DNA of 14,887 nucleotides from Streptomyces sp. WM6378 (GCF_001279695.1 NZ_LGDD01000032.1:1-14887), one strand, 5' to 3'. Positions 1-6,932 are shown, numbered from the stretch's first letter. Numbers and translations: made by a program. Notes: generated by a model from the sequence alone, not told the origin.

Positions 1-130
1 TTCAGGCGCGAACGGGGGTCCGGGGCGGAGCCCCGAAAAGGGGTGCAGGGGACGAAGTCCCCGCAGGGGTCCGAGGGGCGGAGCCCCTCGGGGGTCTGGG
101 GCGCAGCCCCAGGGCTCAGCTCTCCCCACC

Positions 131-167
131 CCCGTCACGGGCGGGTGGGTGGGCGAACTCCCCGGGG
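131..167. repeat. 37-bp direct repeat, copy 1
   Basis: Begins CCCGTCACGGGCGGG and ends in a run of C then G. The second copy at 235-271 differs at two positions, both T/C. The 104-bp offset suggests that a whole segment, including two of the GGGGC/GCCCC hairpins, was duplicated. Confidence 0.8.
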
Positions 168-234
168 GTGCAGGGGGCAGAGCCCCCGCAGGGGGCCTGG
201 GGGCGCAGCCCCCAGAGGCCGAGCCATCCAGTCT

Positions 235-271
235 CCCGTCACGGGCGGGCGGGTGGGCGAACCCCCCGGGG
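235..271. repeat. 37-bp direct repeat, copy 2
   Basis: Second copy of the 131-167 block (35 of 37 identical), embedded in the same hairpin-repeat cluster. Confidence 0.8.
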
Positions 272-415
272 TCTGGGGCGGAGCCCCGGGAGCCCGGGTC
301 CGGGGCCGCAGCCCCGGCATCCCCGCCTGGAGCCGAGCCCCAGGGAACCCCGGGTCGGGGGGCGGAGCCCCGGTCAACCCCGGGTCGGGGGCGGAGCCTC
401 CGGGCTGGGCCAGGG

Positions 416-1336
416 TTACGAGTGGCCCAGGTCCTCCGTCGCGTCCGGCGCGTCCGGCACGGAGCCCTCGCGCGACGGCCGCAGGGCCAGGACGTCGGGG
501 GCCACGGTGTCCAGGACGGGCGGGGCCGGGCGGGGCGGCTTCGGCATGACCGCCGCCTCGGAGTGACCCCCGCAGCCGTAGTCGAGGGCCACGACACGCC
601 CGTCCGCGGGACCGAATTCGTTGGCGCAGATTCCGAACGCCTGGGAGAGGGATCCCGCGATCGGGACGAGGAAGGCGCAGGACACGCAGGAGGCCGGCGC
701 CGCCTGAGCCATCGCGGTCTTGCCGCCGAAGGACTCCTCCCACCGGTCGGCCGCCGTGTGCAGCCCGTACCGGGAAAGGACCCGCGCCCGCCGCATGCCG
801 AGTTCCTCGGCGACGGCCGCGATGGAGCCGCGCGCGGTGCCCGCCGTGGCCTCCGCGTCGGACAGGTCGGCCAGCTCGGCGTCCTCCGCGTCGACCCGCT
901 CGGCCATCTCCTCGGAGACCACGGAGTTCGGCGGCGGCACGTCCTCGCCGGAGTACCCGGGCTCCAGGCGCAGATCGTCGGCCTCGGTGGGCAGCAGGTC
1001 GCCGGGGCCCATGTCGCCCGGGCGAAGGCGCTCGCTCCACGGCACCCACTCCGGGGCCTCCAGGGCGTCCGGGCCGGGCAGCAGGACCGTCTCGTCGAGG
1101 GTGACCAGCTTGGCGCGGGACGCCCGGGCGACGGTCACCGCCCAGCGCCAGCCCCGGTAGCCGAACTCCTTGCACTCGAAGAAGTGCGTGACGACCCGGT
1201 CGCCCTCCGAAACCAGGGCCACATGCTCGCCGACCACACCGGGTGCGGCGGCTTCCTCCGCCGCCTCGCGGGCTAGGTCGACCGCCTCGGCGCACAGGCG
1301 GTCAGGGGTACGGCTTCGCGTCGTCGCAGCACTCAC
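416..1336 (-). CDS. DUF3027 domain-containing protein
   Basis: A 306-aa protein recognised as the actinobacterial DUF3027 family, whose biochemical function is unknown. Visible family features are a FECKEFGYRGWRWAVTVAR stretch near residues 55-73, an acidic region with LPGPDALEAPEWVPWSERL near residues 85-105, and a C-terminal part with C217-x2-C220, C237, C255 and H258 (CGGHS). The last group looks like a metal site (inference). The protein is soluble, with no signal peptide or membrane segment. The frame is open upstream to 1450, but the upstream part is Arg/Pro-rich and unlike the family. The GTG at 1336 (MSAATTRSRTPDRL) is the start I recall for relatives. It is divergent from the MFS transporter gene, and its 3' end runs into the repeat cluster. 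Confidence 0.85.
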   Translation of the reverse strand: MSAATTRSRTPDRLCAEAVDLAREAAEEAAAPGVVGEHVALVSEGDRVVTHFFECKEFGYRGWRWAVTVARASRAKLVTLDETVLLPGPDALEAPEWVPWSERLRPGDMGPGDLLPTEADDLRLEPGYSGEDVPPPNSVVSEEMAERVDAEDAELADLSDAEATAGTARGSIAAVAEELGMRRARVLSRYGLHTAADRWEESFGGKTAMAQAAPASCVSCAFLVPIAGSLSQAFGICANEFGPADGRVVALDYGCGGHSEAAVMPKPPRPAPPVLDTVAPDVLALRPSREGSVPDAPDATEDLGHS

Positions 1337-1627
1337 AGGTCTCGCTTCTCTCCTACGCCGTCTCACGGGTGCGCCGGGGAGCCGAATGCGTACGGGCGGC
1401 GGGCGGAGCGGACCAGGGGGCCGCGTCAACGTCCGCGCCCGGGCGATCAACTGCCCAGCGACTGTCCAGTTTCACTGACCAAGGGAGTCCCCCTTGCTCC
1501 GTATGAGCGTGGAGGCGCACCTTCTGCAATCCATTCTGCGGGATCACGGATAGGCGCGCGGCCTTGGGCAGCCGCGGGCGGCGCGCCTGTCACGCTACCC
1601 CCTTCGTGGCCCCCGGCCCACCTGCAC

Positions 1628-1652
1628 GTCCGAATCCTGGTTCGGGTCGGAC
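1628..1652. promoter_or_regulatory. Inverted repeat in the MFS promoter
   Basis: GTCCGA (1628-1633) and TCGGAC (1647-1652) form a perfect 6-bp inverted repeat. An alternative inner pairing uses CCGAA and TTCGG. The repeat covers the expected -35 region of the MFS transporter promoter, which is the usual place for a repressor operator. No regulator gene is adjacent, so this is only a positional inference. Confidence 0.3.
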
Positions 1653-1662
1653 GGGCTTGGGG

Positions 1663-1668
1663 CACTAT
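1663..1668 (+). promoter_or_regulatory. Probable -10 element of the leaderless MFS gene
   Basis: CACTAT lies six bases (GGCGGG) upstream of the GTG at 1675, with no purine-rich ribosome binding site. This spacing puts the transcription start at or next to the GTG, as expected for leaderless actinobacterial mRNAs. The same TGGCGGGGTG context occurs before the gene at 9661. Confidence 0.5.
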
Positions 1669-1674
1669 GGCGGG

Positions 1675-3030
1675 GTGGCAACCGCGAGGTCGTCAGGGTC
1701 TTCGGACGCGTCCGGCCGCCTCCACAAGGCGGGCCGGGCGGTCGGTCACGCCCTGCACCTGCCGTTCACGGGGGCGGCCCGTTCGATCAGAAAAGCGACC
1801 CACGCGCACGGCGCCGGCGAGTCGGGCCTCGGCAAACTGATCGAGCTGCACGCGGTGAACGGCGCCGGCGACGTCATGATCACGGTGGCGCTCGCCTCGA
1901 CCGTGTTCTTCTCCGTGCCGACCGACCAGGCGCGCGGCCGGGTCGCCCTCTACCTGGCGATCACCATGGCGCCGTTCACTCTCCTGGCGCCCGTGATCGG
2001 CCCGCTGCTCGACCGGATGCCGCACGGCCGCCGCGCCGCGATGGCCGGCGCGATGCTGGCCCGCGCGCTGCTCGCCCTGACGATGTCCGGCGCGGTCGCC
2101 ACCGGCGGCCTGGAGCTCTATCCCGCGGCGCTCGGCGTACTGGTCGCGTCGAAGGCGTACGGCGTGGTCAGGAGCGCCGTGGTGCCGCGCCTGCTGCCAC
2201 CCCGCTTCTCCCTGGTGAAGGCGAATTCGCGGGTCACCCTCGCGGGCCTGCTCGCCACGGGCATCGCCGCCCCGATCGGCGCCGGGCTCTCCCGTATCGG
2301 GCCCGAGTGGCCGCTCTACGGGGCGTTCTGCATCTTCTCCGCGGGTACGTTCCTGGCCTTCACGCTGCCCCACAAGGTCGACTCGGCCAAGGGCGAGGCC
2401 AGGGCGCAGCTCTCCGACCGCAGCGGCCTTCGGCCCAGTCTGCGTACGGTCGGCGTGTCCGTCCTGAACGGCCTGTACGCCAATGCCGCGCTGCGCGCGC
2501 TCTCCGGATTCCTGATCTTCTTCCTGGCGTTCCTGCTGCGCGAGCACCCGCTGTCCGGGCAGAGCGCGGCCGTCTCGCTCGGCATCGTCGGGGTGTCGGC
2601 GGGCGTCGGCAACGCGCTGGGCACGGCCGTCGGCTCGCTGCTGCGGGCGCGCGGGCCCGAGGTGCTGATCGTGACGATGCTGACGATCGCGCTGGGCGCG
2701 GCCGTCCTGTCGGCGGCGCTCTTCAGCGGCCTGATGGTGGCCGTGCTCGGCGCGACCGCCGGGCTCACCCAGGCGCTGGCCAAGCTGTCCCTGGACGCGA
2801 TGATCCAGCGCGACGTGCCGGAGGAGGTCCGTACGTCCGCGTTCGCCCGCTCGGAGACGCTGCTCCAGGTGGCCTGGGTGCTCGGCGGCGCGATCGGCAT
2901 CGCCCTGCCGCTCAACGGGATCCTGGGCATGTCGGTGGCCGCGGCCCTGCTGGCACTCGGCGCGGCCGTCTCGGTACGGGGCCTGCTCGGCGCGGCCCGG
3001 CGCGGCACCCCGCATCCCCGGGTCGCCTGA
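1675..3030 (+). CDS. MFS transporter
   Basis: A 451-aa integral membrane protein with about ten to twelve hydrophobic segments, such as VALYLAITMAPFTLLAPVIG, ALSGFLIFFLAFLL and GLMVAVLGATAGLTQALA. The cytoplasmic loop after the second or third helix reads GPLLDRMPHGRRAAM, which fits the MFS signature D-R-x-G-R-R. Length and topology match the major facilitator superfamily. The substrate cannot be told. The N-terminal 45 residues are polar and probably cytoplasmic. The frame is open back to 1564, but the GTG at 1675 (VATARSSGSSD) is preferred because a -10-like CACTAT lies six bases upstream and no Shine-Dalgarno sequence is present. The DUF2771 lipoprotein gene follows 80 bp downstream on the same strand. 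Confidence 0.85.
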   Translation: MATARSSGSSDASGRLHKAGRAVGHALHLPFTGAARSIRKATHAHGAGESGLGKLIELHAVNGAGDVMITVALASTVFFSVPTDQARGRVALYLAITMAPFTLLAPVIGPLLDRMPHGRRAAMAGAMLARALLALTMSGAVATGGLELYPAALGVLVASKAYGVVRSAVVPRLLPPRFSLVKANSRVTLAGLLATGIAAPIGAGLSRIGPEWPLYGAFCIFSAGTFLAFTLPHKVDSAKGEARAQLSDRSGLRPSLRTVGVSVLNGLYANAALRALSGFLIFFLAFLLREHPLSGQSAAVSLGIVGVSAGVGNALGTAVGSLLRARGPEVLIVTMLTIALGAAVLSAALFSGLMVAVLGATAGLTQALAKLSLDAMIQRDVPEEVRTSAFARSETLLQVAWVLGGAIGIALPLNGILGMSVAAALLALGAAVSVRGLLGAARRGTPHPRVA

Positions 3031-3097
3031 GCGCCGTACGGAGCGACGTACGACACGGCACGCCGCACCCCCGCGCGGCTTGGCTGGGGGCGACCGA

Positions 3098-3103
3098 TAG
3101 CCT
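3098..3103 (+). promoter_or_regulatory. Probable -10 element for a leaderless DUF2771 transcript
   Basis: TAGCCT fits the TANNNT -10 pattern and lies seven bases before the ATG at 3111. No Shine-Dalgarno sequence is present between them, so a leaderless start is likely. This suggests DUF2771-mqnB-mqnD has its own promoter separate from the MFS gene. Confidence 0.45.
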
Positions 3104-3110
3104 TCGCTCC

Positions 3111-3608
3111 ATGACCGTTGCGTTCAATTCCGGTAGGACCCGCCGGGCCGGCCTCGCACTCGCCGCCGCCTCCGCCGGACTCCTCGTCCTCTCCGCCTGC
3201 GACAAGCCGACGCCTCTCGCGACCGTGACGGTCGGCACGAACTCCGTCAACACCGAGGCGTCCTGCCGCGGCGAGGACGGCAAGCCGCTCGCCGAGGCCA
3301 AGCTCACCAGCTGCCTCAGCGGCGTCAAGGACGCCAAGTCGATCGACTACGCGCCCGGCGCGACCCTGCGCCTCGGCGTCGACCCCAAGGTCGTCGAGAA
3401 CGGCAGCAAGTGGATCGCGCTCCTCGACGGCAGCCCGATCACCGAGGCGTCCGCCCAGACCTACCGGAGCTTCCCCGGCGCCGACGTCTTCTCGACCGGC
3501 GGGCAGGGTGCCGCGCCGAAGGAGAAGAAGATCAGCATCGTGCAGGTCGACAAGGACAACAAGCCCGAGTCGGTCTGGAGCTTCTCGCTCAAGCGCACCA
3601 ACTCCTGA
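3111..3608 (+). CDS. DUF2771 family lipoprotein
   Basis: A 165-aa predicted lipoprotein. The N-terminus has a positively charged segment (GRTRRAG), a hydrophobic stretch (LALAAASAGLLVL) and the lipobox LSAC with the acylated cysteine at C30. It should therefore be exported and anchored on the outer face of the membrane. The mature part contains a likely disulfide pair within residues 50-70 and a C-terminal beta-rich section ending in VWSFSLKRTNS. It resembles the actinobacterial DUF2771 family, whose function is unknown. The ATG is supported by a -10-like TAGCCT seven bases upstream. The stop lies 17 bases before the futalosine hydrolase ATG, so the two genes are probably cotranscribed. A role linked to quinones is not shown by the sequence. 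Confidence 0.8.
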   Translation: MTVAFNSGRTRRAGLALAAASAGLLVLSACDKPTPLATVTVGTNSVNTEASCRGEDGKPLAEAKLTSCLSGVKDAKSIDYAPGATLRLGVDPKVVENGSKWIALLDGSPITEASAQTYRSFPGADVFSTGGQGAAPKEKKISIVQVDKDNKPESVWSFSLKRTNS

Positions 3609-3625
3609 CGACCGGGCCCCGCCTG

Positions 3626-4372
3626 ATGCGCGTGCTGGTCGTGACCGCGGTGGCGGCGGAGGCGGATTCCGTCGCCGCCGGTCTCGCCGCCGCCGGATAC
3701 GCGCGCCTCAGCGAGGAGTTCGTCCGGCGCGCCCTGATCGCCGGGCCCGACAGCCCCGCGCCGCTGACCCGGCACGGGCGCGCGGGGCACGAGATCCATG
3801 TCTATCCGGCGGGCGTCGGCCCCGCCGCGGCGGCCGTCGGCACCGCCCTCGCACTCGGCCGGGGCCCCGGCTACGACCTGGTGATCTCGGCCGGCATCGG
3901 CGGCGGCTTCCCCGCCGTCGCCCCGCTCGGCACCCTCGTCGTGTCCTCGCGCATCGTCGCGGCCGACCTGGGCGCGGGCTCCGCCGAGGGCTTCATCCCC
4001 GTCACCGAGCTCGGCTTCGGCCGCCACGAGGTGCACGTACTCGGCTCGCTCGGCCGCCGTGCGACGCGGGCGCTGGACGCCGCGTACGGCACCGTCCTCA
4101 CCGTCACGACCGCCACCGGAACCGCCGAGCGCGCCGCCGAACTCCTGGCCCGCCACCCGCGCGCGCTCGCCGAGGCGATGGAGGGCTTCGGCGTCGCCGA
4201 GGCCGCCGACCAGTACGGCCTGCCCGCCCTCGAAATCCGCGCGGTCTCCAACGAGGTCGGCCCGCGCGACCGTTCGGCCTGGCGGATCGGCGACGCGCTC
4301 GCCGCCCTCACCGACGCATTCGGGAAGCTCCCGCCCGTATTGGAGAGTTGGACACCCCATGAGCCCGATTGA
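3626..4372 (+). CDS. mqnB: Futalosine hydrolase MqnB
   Basis: A 248-aa soluble nucleosidase that cleaves the base from futalosine to give dehypoxanthine futalosine in the alternative menaquinone pathway. The fold family (MTAN/purine nucleoside phosphorylase-like) shows in the N-terminal strand MRVLVVTAVAAEADSV, the glycine-rich ISAGIGGGF at residues 88-95, AMEGFGVAEA around E186, and RAVSNEVGPRD at residues 205-215. The last two supply the ribose-binding glutamate and the usual catalytic acidic region (family knowledge). Its 3' end overlaps the next gene, mqnD, by 14 bases, which indicates translational coupling. There is no clear Shine-Dalgarno sequence, so translation may depend on coupling with the DUF2771 gene 17 bases upstream. 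The other pathway genes (mqnA, mqnC, mqnE) are not in this window. Confidence 0.93.
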   Translation: MRVLVVTAVAAEADSVAAGLAAAGYARLSEEFVRRALIAGPDSPAPLTRHGRAGHEIHVYPAGVGPAAAAVGTALALGRGPGYDLVISAGIGGGFPAVAPLGTLVVSSRIVAADLGAGSAEGFIPVTELGFGRHEVHVLGSLGRRATRALDAAYGTVLTVTTATGTAERAAELLARHPRALAEAMEGFGVAEAADQYGLPALEIRAVSNEVGPRDRSAWRIGDALAALTDAFGKLPPVLESWTPHEPD

Positions 4373-5216
4373 GCCCCTGAAGATCGCCTACTCTCCCTGC
4401 CCGAACGACACCTTCGTCTTCGACGCCTGGGCGCACGGCCGGGTGCCCGGCGCGCCCGCGCTGGACGTGACGTTCGCCGACATCGACATCACCAACGGCA
4501 TGGCCGAGCGCGGCGAGTTCGACGTGCTCAAGGTGTCGTACGCGGTGCTGCCGTGGGTGCTTGAGGAGTACGCGCTACTGCCCTGCGGCGGCGCGCTCGG
4601 CCGGGGCTGTGGCCCGCTGGTCCTCACGCGTGAGGCCGGCCTGGACCTGACCGGCAAGACGGTTGCCGTGCCGAGCGAGAAGTCGACGGCGTACCTGCTG
4701 TTCCGGCTGTGGGCCGCGGACGTCGTGCCGGGCGGGGTCGGCGAGGTCGTCGTCATGCCGTTCCACGAGATCATGCCCGCGGTGCGCGACGGCAAGGTCG
4801 ATGCCGGACTCGTCATCCACGAGGCCCGGTTCACCTACCAGAACTACGGCCTGCACTGCCTCGCCGACATGGGCCAGCACTGGGAGTCGACGACCGGCCT
4901 GCCCATCCCGCTCGGCGCGATCATCGCCAAGCGTTCCCTCGGCGAGGACACGCTGCGGCTGCTCGCCGAGTCGGCCCGCACCTCCGTGCGGCTCGCCTGG
5001 GACGACCCCGAGGCGTCGAGGCCCTACGTACTGGAGCACGCCCAGGAGATGGACCCGGCCGTGGCCGACCGGCACATCGGGCTCTACGTCAACGAGTTCA
5101 CCGCCGACCTCGGCGAGGACGGCTACGCCGCGGTGCGCGGCCTGCTGACCCGCGCCGCGGCCGAGGGGCTCGTACCGCCCCTCGGCCGCGATGCGCTGGA
5201 ATTCGTGAAGAACTGA
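4359..5216 (+). CDS. mqnD: 1,4-dihydroxy-6-naphthoate synthase MqnD
   Basis: A 285-aa enzyme that converts cyclic dehypoxanthine futalosine to 1,4-dihydroxy-6-naphthoate, giving the naphthoquinone ring of menaquinone. The hallmark YSPCPNDTFVFDAW lies at residues 11-24. EFDVLKVSYAVLPW follows at about 53-66 and VPSEKSTAYLLFRLW at about 104-118. VIHEARFTYQ carries H154, corresponding to the proposed catalytic histidine of the family. The two-lobe periplasmic-binding-protein fold of MqnA/MqnD fits this layout. The ATG at 4359 lies inside the end of mqnB, so the two are coupled in one operon. The gene ends only 5 bp before the stop of the convergent cold-shock gene. Confidence 0.95.
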   Translation: MSPIEPLKIAYSPCPNDTFVFDAWAHGRVPGAPALDVTFADIDITNGMAERGEFDVLKVSYAVLPWVLEEYALLPCGGALGRGCGPLVLTREAGLDLTGKTVAVPSEKSTAYLLFRLWAADVVPGGVGEVVVMPFHEIMPAVRDGKVDAGLVIHEARFTYQNYGLHCLADMGQHWESTTGLPIPLGAIIAKRSLGEDTLRLLAESARTSVRLAWDDPEASRPYVLEHAQEMDPAVADRHIGLYVNEFTADLGEDGYAAVRGLLTRAAAEGLVPPLGRDALEFVKN

Positions 5217-5221
5217 GCGGA

Positions 5222-5605
5222 CTAGACGTCCAACTGGTCGGCCACCGCGCGCAGCAGGCCGGCGATCTTCTTGCCGGCCGCCTTGTCCGGGTAGCGGCCC
5301 TTCTCCAGCATGGGCGTGATGTTCTCCAGGAGCGTCGTCAAGTCCTGCACGATGGAGGCCAGTTCGTCGGGCTTGCGGCGCTGGGCTGCCGCGACCGAGG
5401 GGGCCGGGTCGAGGACCGTGACGGAGAGGGCCTGGTCACCGCGCTGCCCGGCGACGACGCCGAACTCGACGCGCTGTCCGGGCTTGAGTGCGTCGACCCC
5501 GTCGGGGAGCACGGAGGAGTGGACGAAGACGTCGCCGCCGTCGTCCCGGGAGAGAAAGCCGAAGCCCTTCTCGCTGTTGAACCACTTGACCTTGCCGGTA
5601 GGCAA
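5222..5605 (-). CDS. Cold-shock-domain protein with C-terminal extension
   Basis: A 127-aa protein. Residues 3-66 form a cold-shock (OB-fold) domain with KVKWFNSEKGFGF, the RNP1-like motif KGFGFLSRD at 13-21 and the RNP2-like VFVHSS at 26-31. It should bind single-stranded RNA or DNA. The rest, residues 75-127 (KPDELASIVQDLTTLLENITPML and on), is a predicted helical domain absent from the usual 67-aa Csp proteins. I chose the TTG at 5605 (MPTGKVKWFN) because GGGGG lies six bases upstream and the cold-shock domain begins at residue 3. A frame extension to a TTG at 5638 or a GTG at 5626 would add up to 11 residues. The gene converges on mqnD with 5 bp between stops. Confidence 0.88.
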   Translation of the reverse strand: MPTGKVKWFNSEKGFGFLSRDDGGDVFVHSSVLPDGVDALKPGQRVEFGVVAGQRGDQALSVTVLDPAPSVAAAQRRKPDELASIVQDLTTLLENITPMLEKGRYPDKAAGKKIAGLLRAVADQLDV

Positions 5606-5746
5606 AGCACGCCCCCATTCATCCACAGAGCCAGCCAACTACGTAATGAGCAAGGTCAGGGTATCCGTGTGTAGGGGCCGTGACTGCCTGCCATCACCGT
5701 GAAGCGTCCCCGCTGCTCTACCCACCGTCAAGCCAGCCCGAACGCC
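5606..5746. other. Spacer between the cold-shock gene and the XRE regulator
   Basis: This 141-bp spacer must carry the cold-shock gene promoter (minus strand) and the 3' end of the XRE regulator transcript, which is also minus strand. I could not place a convincing promoter or terminator. Base composition falls here relative to the mqn genes, marking the left edge of the lower-GC segment. Confidence 0.4.
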
Positions 5747-6850
5747 CTATGCCTTGATCTCATCCATGAGCATGCGCAGGGTCAGGGAGTGCTTCTCCGG
5801 CGGCAGAGCGTCCATTGCGGCCTGTGCGTACGCCGTGCCTCCCGCACGATCACCAGAGCGAGCCAGCATCAAGCCCCTGTGGAGTTCAAGGTGGGTGGCG
5901 AACCTAGGCAGTGTCGTCGGCAGTTCCTTCCTGGCTTGATCCTGGGCCTCTACGGCCCCCTTCTCATCCCCGAGTCGAGCCAGAAGCAGCGACAAGAAAA
6001 CGTTCATGCGCCACCACGGCACCGCGTAGTCGCTGGTCTGCTCGTAAGAGCCTGCGCTGTCGAAGATCCTGCGCCCGCGCTCTGCCAGCTTGAGAGCCGT
6101 AGCCCTGTCCCCTCGGAGGGCAGCAGCGTGCGCCTTCCCCATGACCGCATTCAGAAGGCCCAGGGAAGGCCTGTCAGAGATCGCAAGAGCCTGGTCCGCC
6201 AGTAGGTCCGCAACACCTAGAGAGGCACCCTCATACCCGAGAGCGATGGCCGCTCGGCCACGCACCCAGACCCGTGCCGTGTCGTCTCCAGACTCGTCGG
6301 CGGCCTTGGCAGCCATGCGGTACCAGTGGACGGCCTTAGAACCGTCCGACCCAGGAAACGTCTTGGCGTACAGAGTCATCAACCGGGAGGCCACAGACCA
6401 CAACTGCGGCTTGTCGAGCTGTTGCTGGACCACGACCAGCTCACCAGACACTCGCCGCTGAATGTCGGCAGCACCGAGGGACATGTAGTCAGTGCCGTAG
6501 GTGGCGAGCTTCCCCTCCCAGTCTTCCCCAGACGGCCCGCCATGCAGCCGAGCAGCGAAACCAACGGACAAGAGGTCAGAGGCCACCACGGGGGCTATCG
6601 CGGCCCCTGCAACGTCGGTAAGAAAGGCACGCCGTTCCAACTCGTTCTCCAGGACAGCTAGGGGTACGTCGAGCACGGCTGAGAGGCACCGGAGATAGAA
6701 CGCCCCCGGCTCATGCTTGGAACACTCCCAACCGCTCACGTACTCCCGCGTGAGGGTGCTCCCGAACGCTTCGTTGACCTCCGACGCTAGCCGCCCCTGA
6801 GACCAGCCGCGAGCCTTGCGGAGATCCTTGATCAGCTCCCCGATGTCCAC
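5747..6850 (-). CDS. XRE-family HTH regulator with TPR-like C-terminal domain
   Basis: A 367-aa predicted transcription regulator. Residues 3-62 form an XRE/Cro-type helix-turn-helix: GELIKDLRKARGWSQGRLASEVN, then TREYVSGWECSKHEPGAFYLRCLSAVLDV. Residues from about 120 to 360 are helical repeats rich in Ala, Leu and Asp (for example WYRMAAKAADESGDD and RATALKLAERGRRIFDSAGS), consistent with a TPR-like ligand-sensing region common in actinobacterial regulators. The start is a GTG at 6850, with AGGAG 12 bases upstream. An ATG between them opens only an 8-codon frame. The gene is less GC-rich than its flanks, suggesting acquisition. It is divergent from a small unknown gene at 7001. Repeated CTACGGAT sites in the shared intergenic region suggest autoregulation and control of that gene (inference). 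Confidence 0.85.
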   Translation of the reverse strand: MDIGELIKDLRKARGWSQGRLASEVNEAFGSTLTREYVSGWECSKHEPGAFYLRCLSAVLDVPLAVLENELERRAFLTDVAGAAIAPVVASDLLSVGFAARLHGGPSGEDWEGKLATYGTDYMSLGAADIQRRVSGELVVVQQQLDKPQLWSVASRLMTLYAKTFPGSDGSKAVHWYRMAAKAADESGDDTARVWVRGRAAIALGYEGASLGVADLLADQALAISDRPSLGLLNAVMGKAHAAALRGDRATALKLAERGRRIFDSAGSYEQTSDYAVPWWRMNVFLSLLLARLGDEKGAVEAQDQARKELPTTLPRFATHLELHRGLMLARSGDRAGGTAYAQAAMDALPPEKHSLTLRMLMDEIKA

Positions 6851-6865
6851 GGGCCCATCTTGCTC

Positions 6866-6881
6866 CTACGGATGCCACTAG
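6866..6881. promoter_or_regulatory. Putative operator, direct copy 1
   Basis: CTACGGATGCCACTAG matches the site at 6917-6932 at 14 of 16 positions. It lies 16 bases upstream of the XRE regulator start and overlaps its AGGAG, so binding there could repress the regulator's own expression. Assignment to the XRE protein is inferred from position. Confidence 0.5.
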
Positions 6882-6889
6882 ACATCCAA

Positions 6890-6897
6890 GATCCGTA
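6890..6897. promoter_or_regulatory. Putative operator half-site, inverted copy
   Basis: GATCCGTA is the reverse complement of the TACGGATC core seen in the direct copy at 6917. It lies between the two 16-bp copies, giving two direct copies and one inverted copy within 67 bp. Confidence 0.4.
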
Positions 6898-6916
6898 CTA
6901 CTGAGGCGACTTGCCA

Positions 6917-6932
6917 CTACGGATCACACTAG
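6917..6932. promoter_or_regulatory. Putative operator, direct copy 2
   Basis: CTACGGATCACACTAG differs from the 6866-6881 copy only at two central bases. It sits 68 bases before the small gene at 7001, on its promoter side, immediately after a TTGCCA that could serve as a -35 element. Confidence 0.5.

Larger units (their letters stand above)
1..415. repeat. Cluster of GC-rich hairpin repeats downstream of the DUF3027 gene
   Basis: No credible gene is seen here. The stretch consists of about nine imperfect units of the form GGGGTC(C/T)GGGGCGGAGCCCC, each able to fold as a GGGGC/GCCCC hairpin, for example near 15-35, 66-90, 91-112, 170-190, 190-212, 270-290, 298-322, 352-374 and 380-405. Superimposed on this is a 37-bp block at 131-167 repeated at 235-271 with two mismatches, which suggests a duplication of about 104 bp. 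The first 51 bases match, in inverted orientation, the sequence at 14643-14694. Repeats of this type are common between Streptomyces genes. Lying just past the minus-strand DUF3027 stop, they may act as transcription terminators (inference). Open frames through this region are Pro/Gly/Arg-rich products of the repeat and are not treated as genes. Confidence 0.8.
1337..1674. other. Divergent intergenic region with inverted repeats
   Basis: This 338-bp gap separates two divergent genes and must hold both promoters. I see no gene. It contains several inverted repeats. CAAGGG/CCCTTG at 1480-1496 has a 5-base loop. AGGCGCGC at 1552-1559 pairs with GCGCGCCT at 1581-1588 and is strong. GTCCGA at 1628-1633 pairs with TCGGAC at 1647-1652 just upstream of the MFS -10 element. 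The distance from the DUF3027 start allows a structured 5' leader on that side, but no promoter for it could be placed confidently. Confidence 0.5.

Noticed and set aside
135..1295. Long minus-strand frame through the repeat cluster and the DUF3027 gene
   Set aside because: Its product is a low-complexity Gly/Arg/Pro sequence in an alternative frame of a recognised family, and it runs through hairpin repeats.
1628..1652. tRNA T-arm-like GGTTCGGGTC sequence
   Set aside because: No acceptor stem, anticodon arm or flanking cloverleaf could be built around it.
6844..6870. 8-codon upstream frame (ATG) overlapping the XRE regulator start, as a regulatory uORF
   Set aside because: A short out-of-frame ATG by itself is expected by chance. 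There is no coding or conservation evidence.
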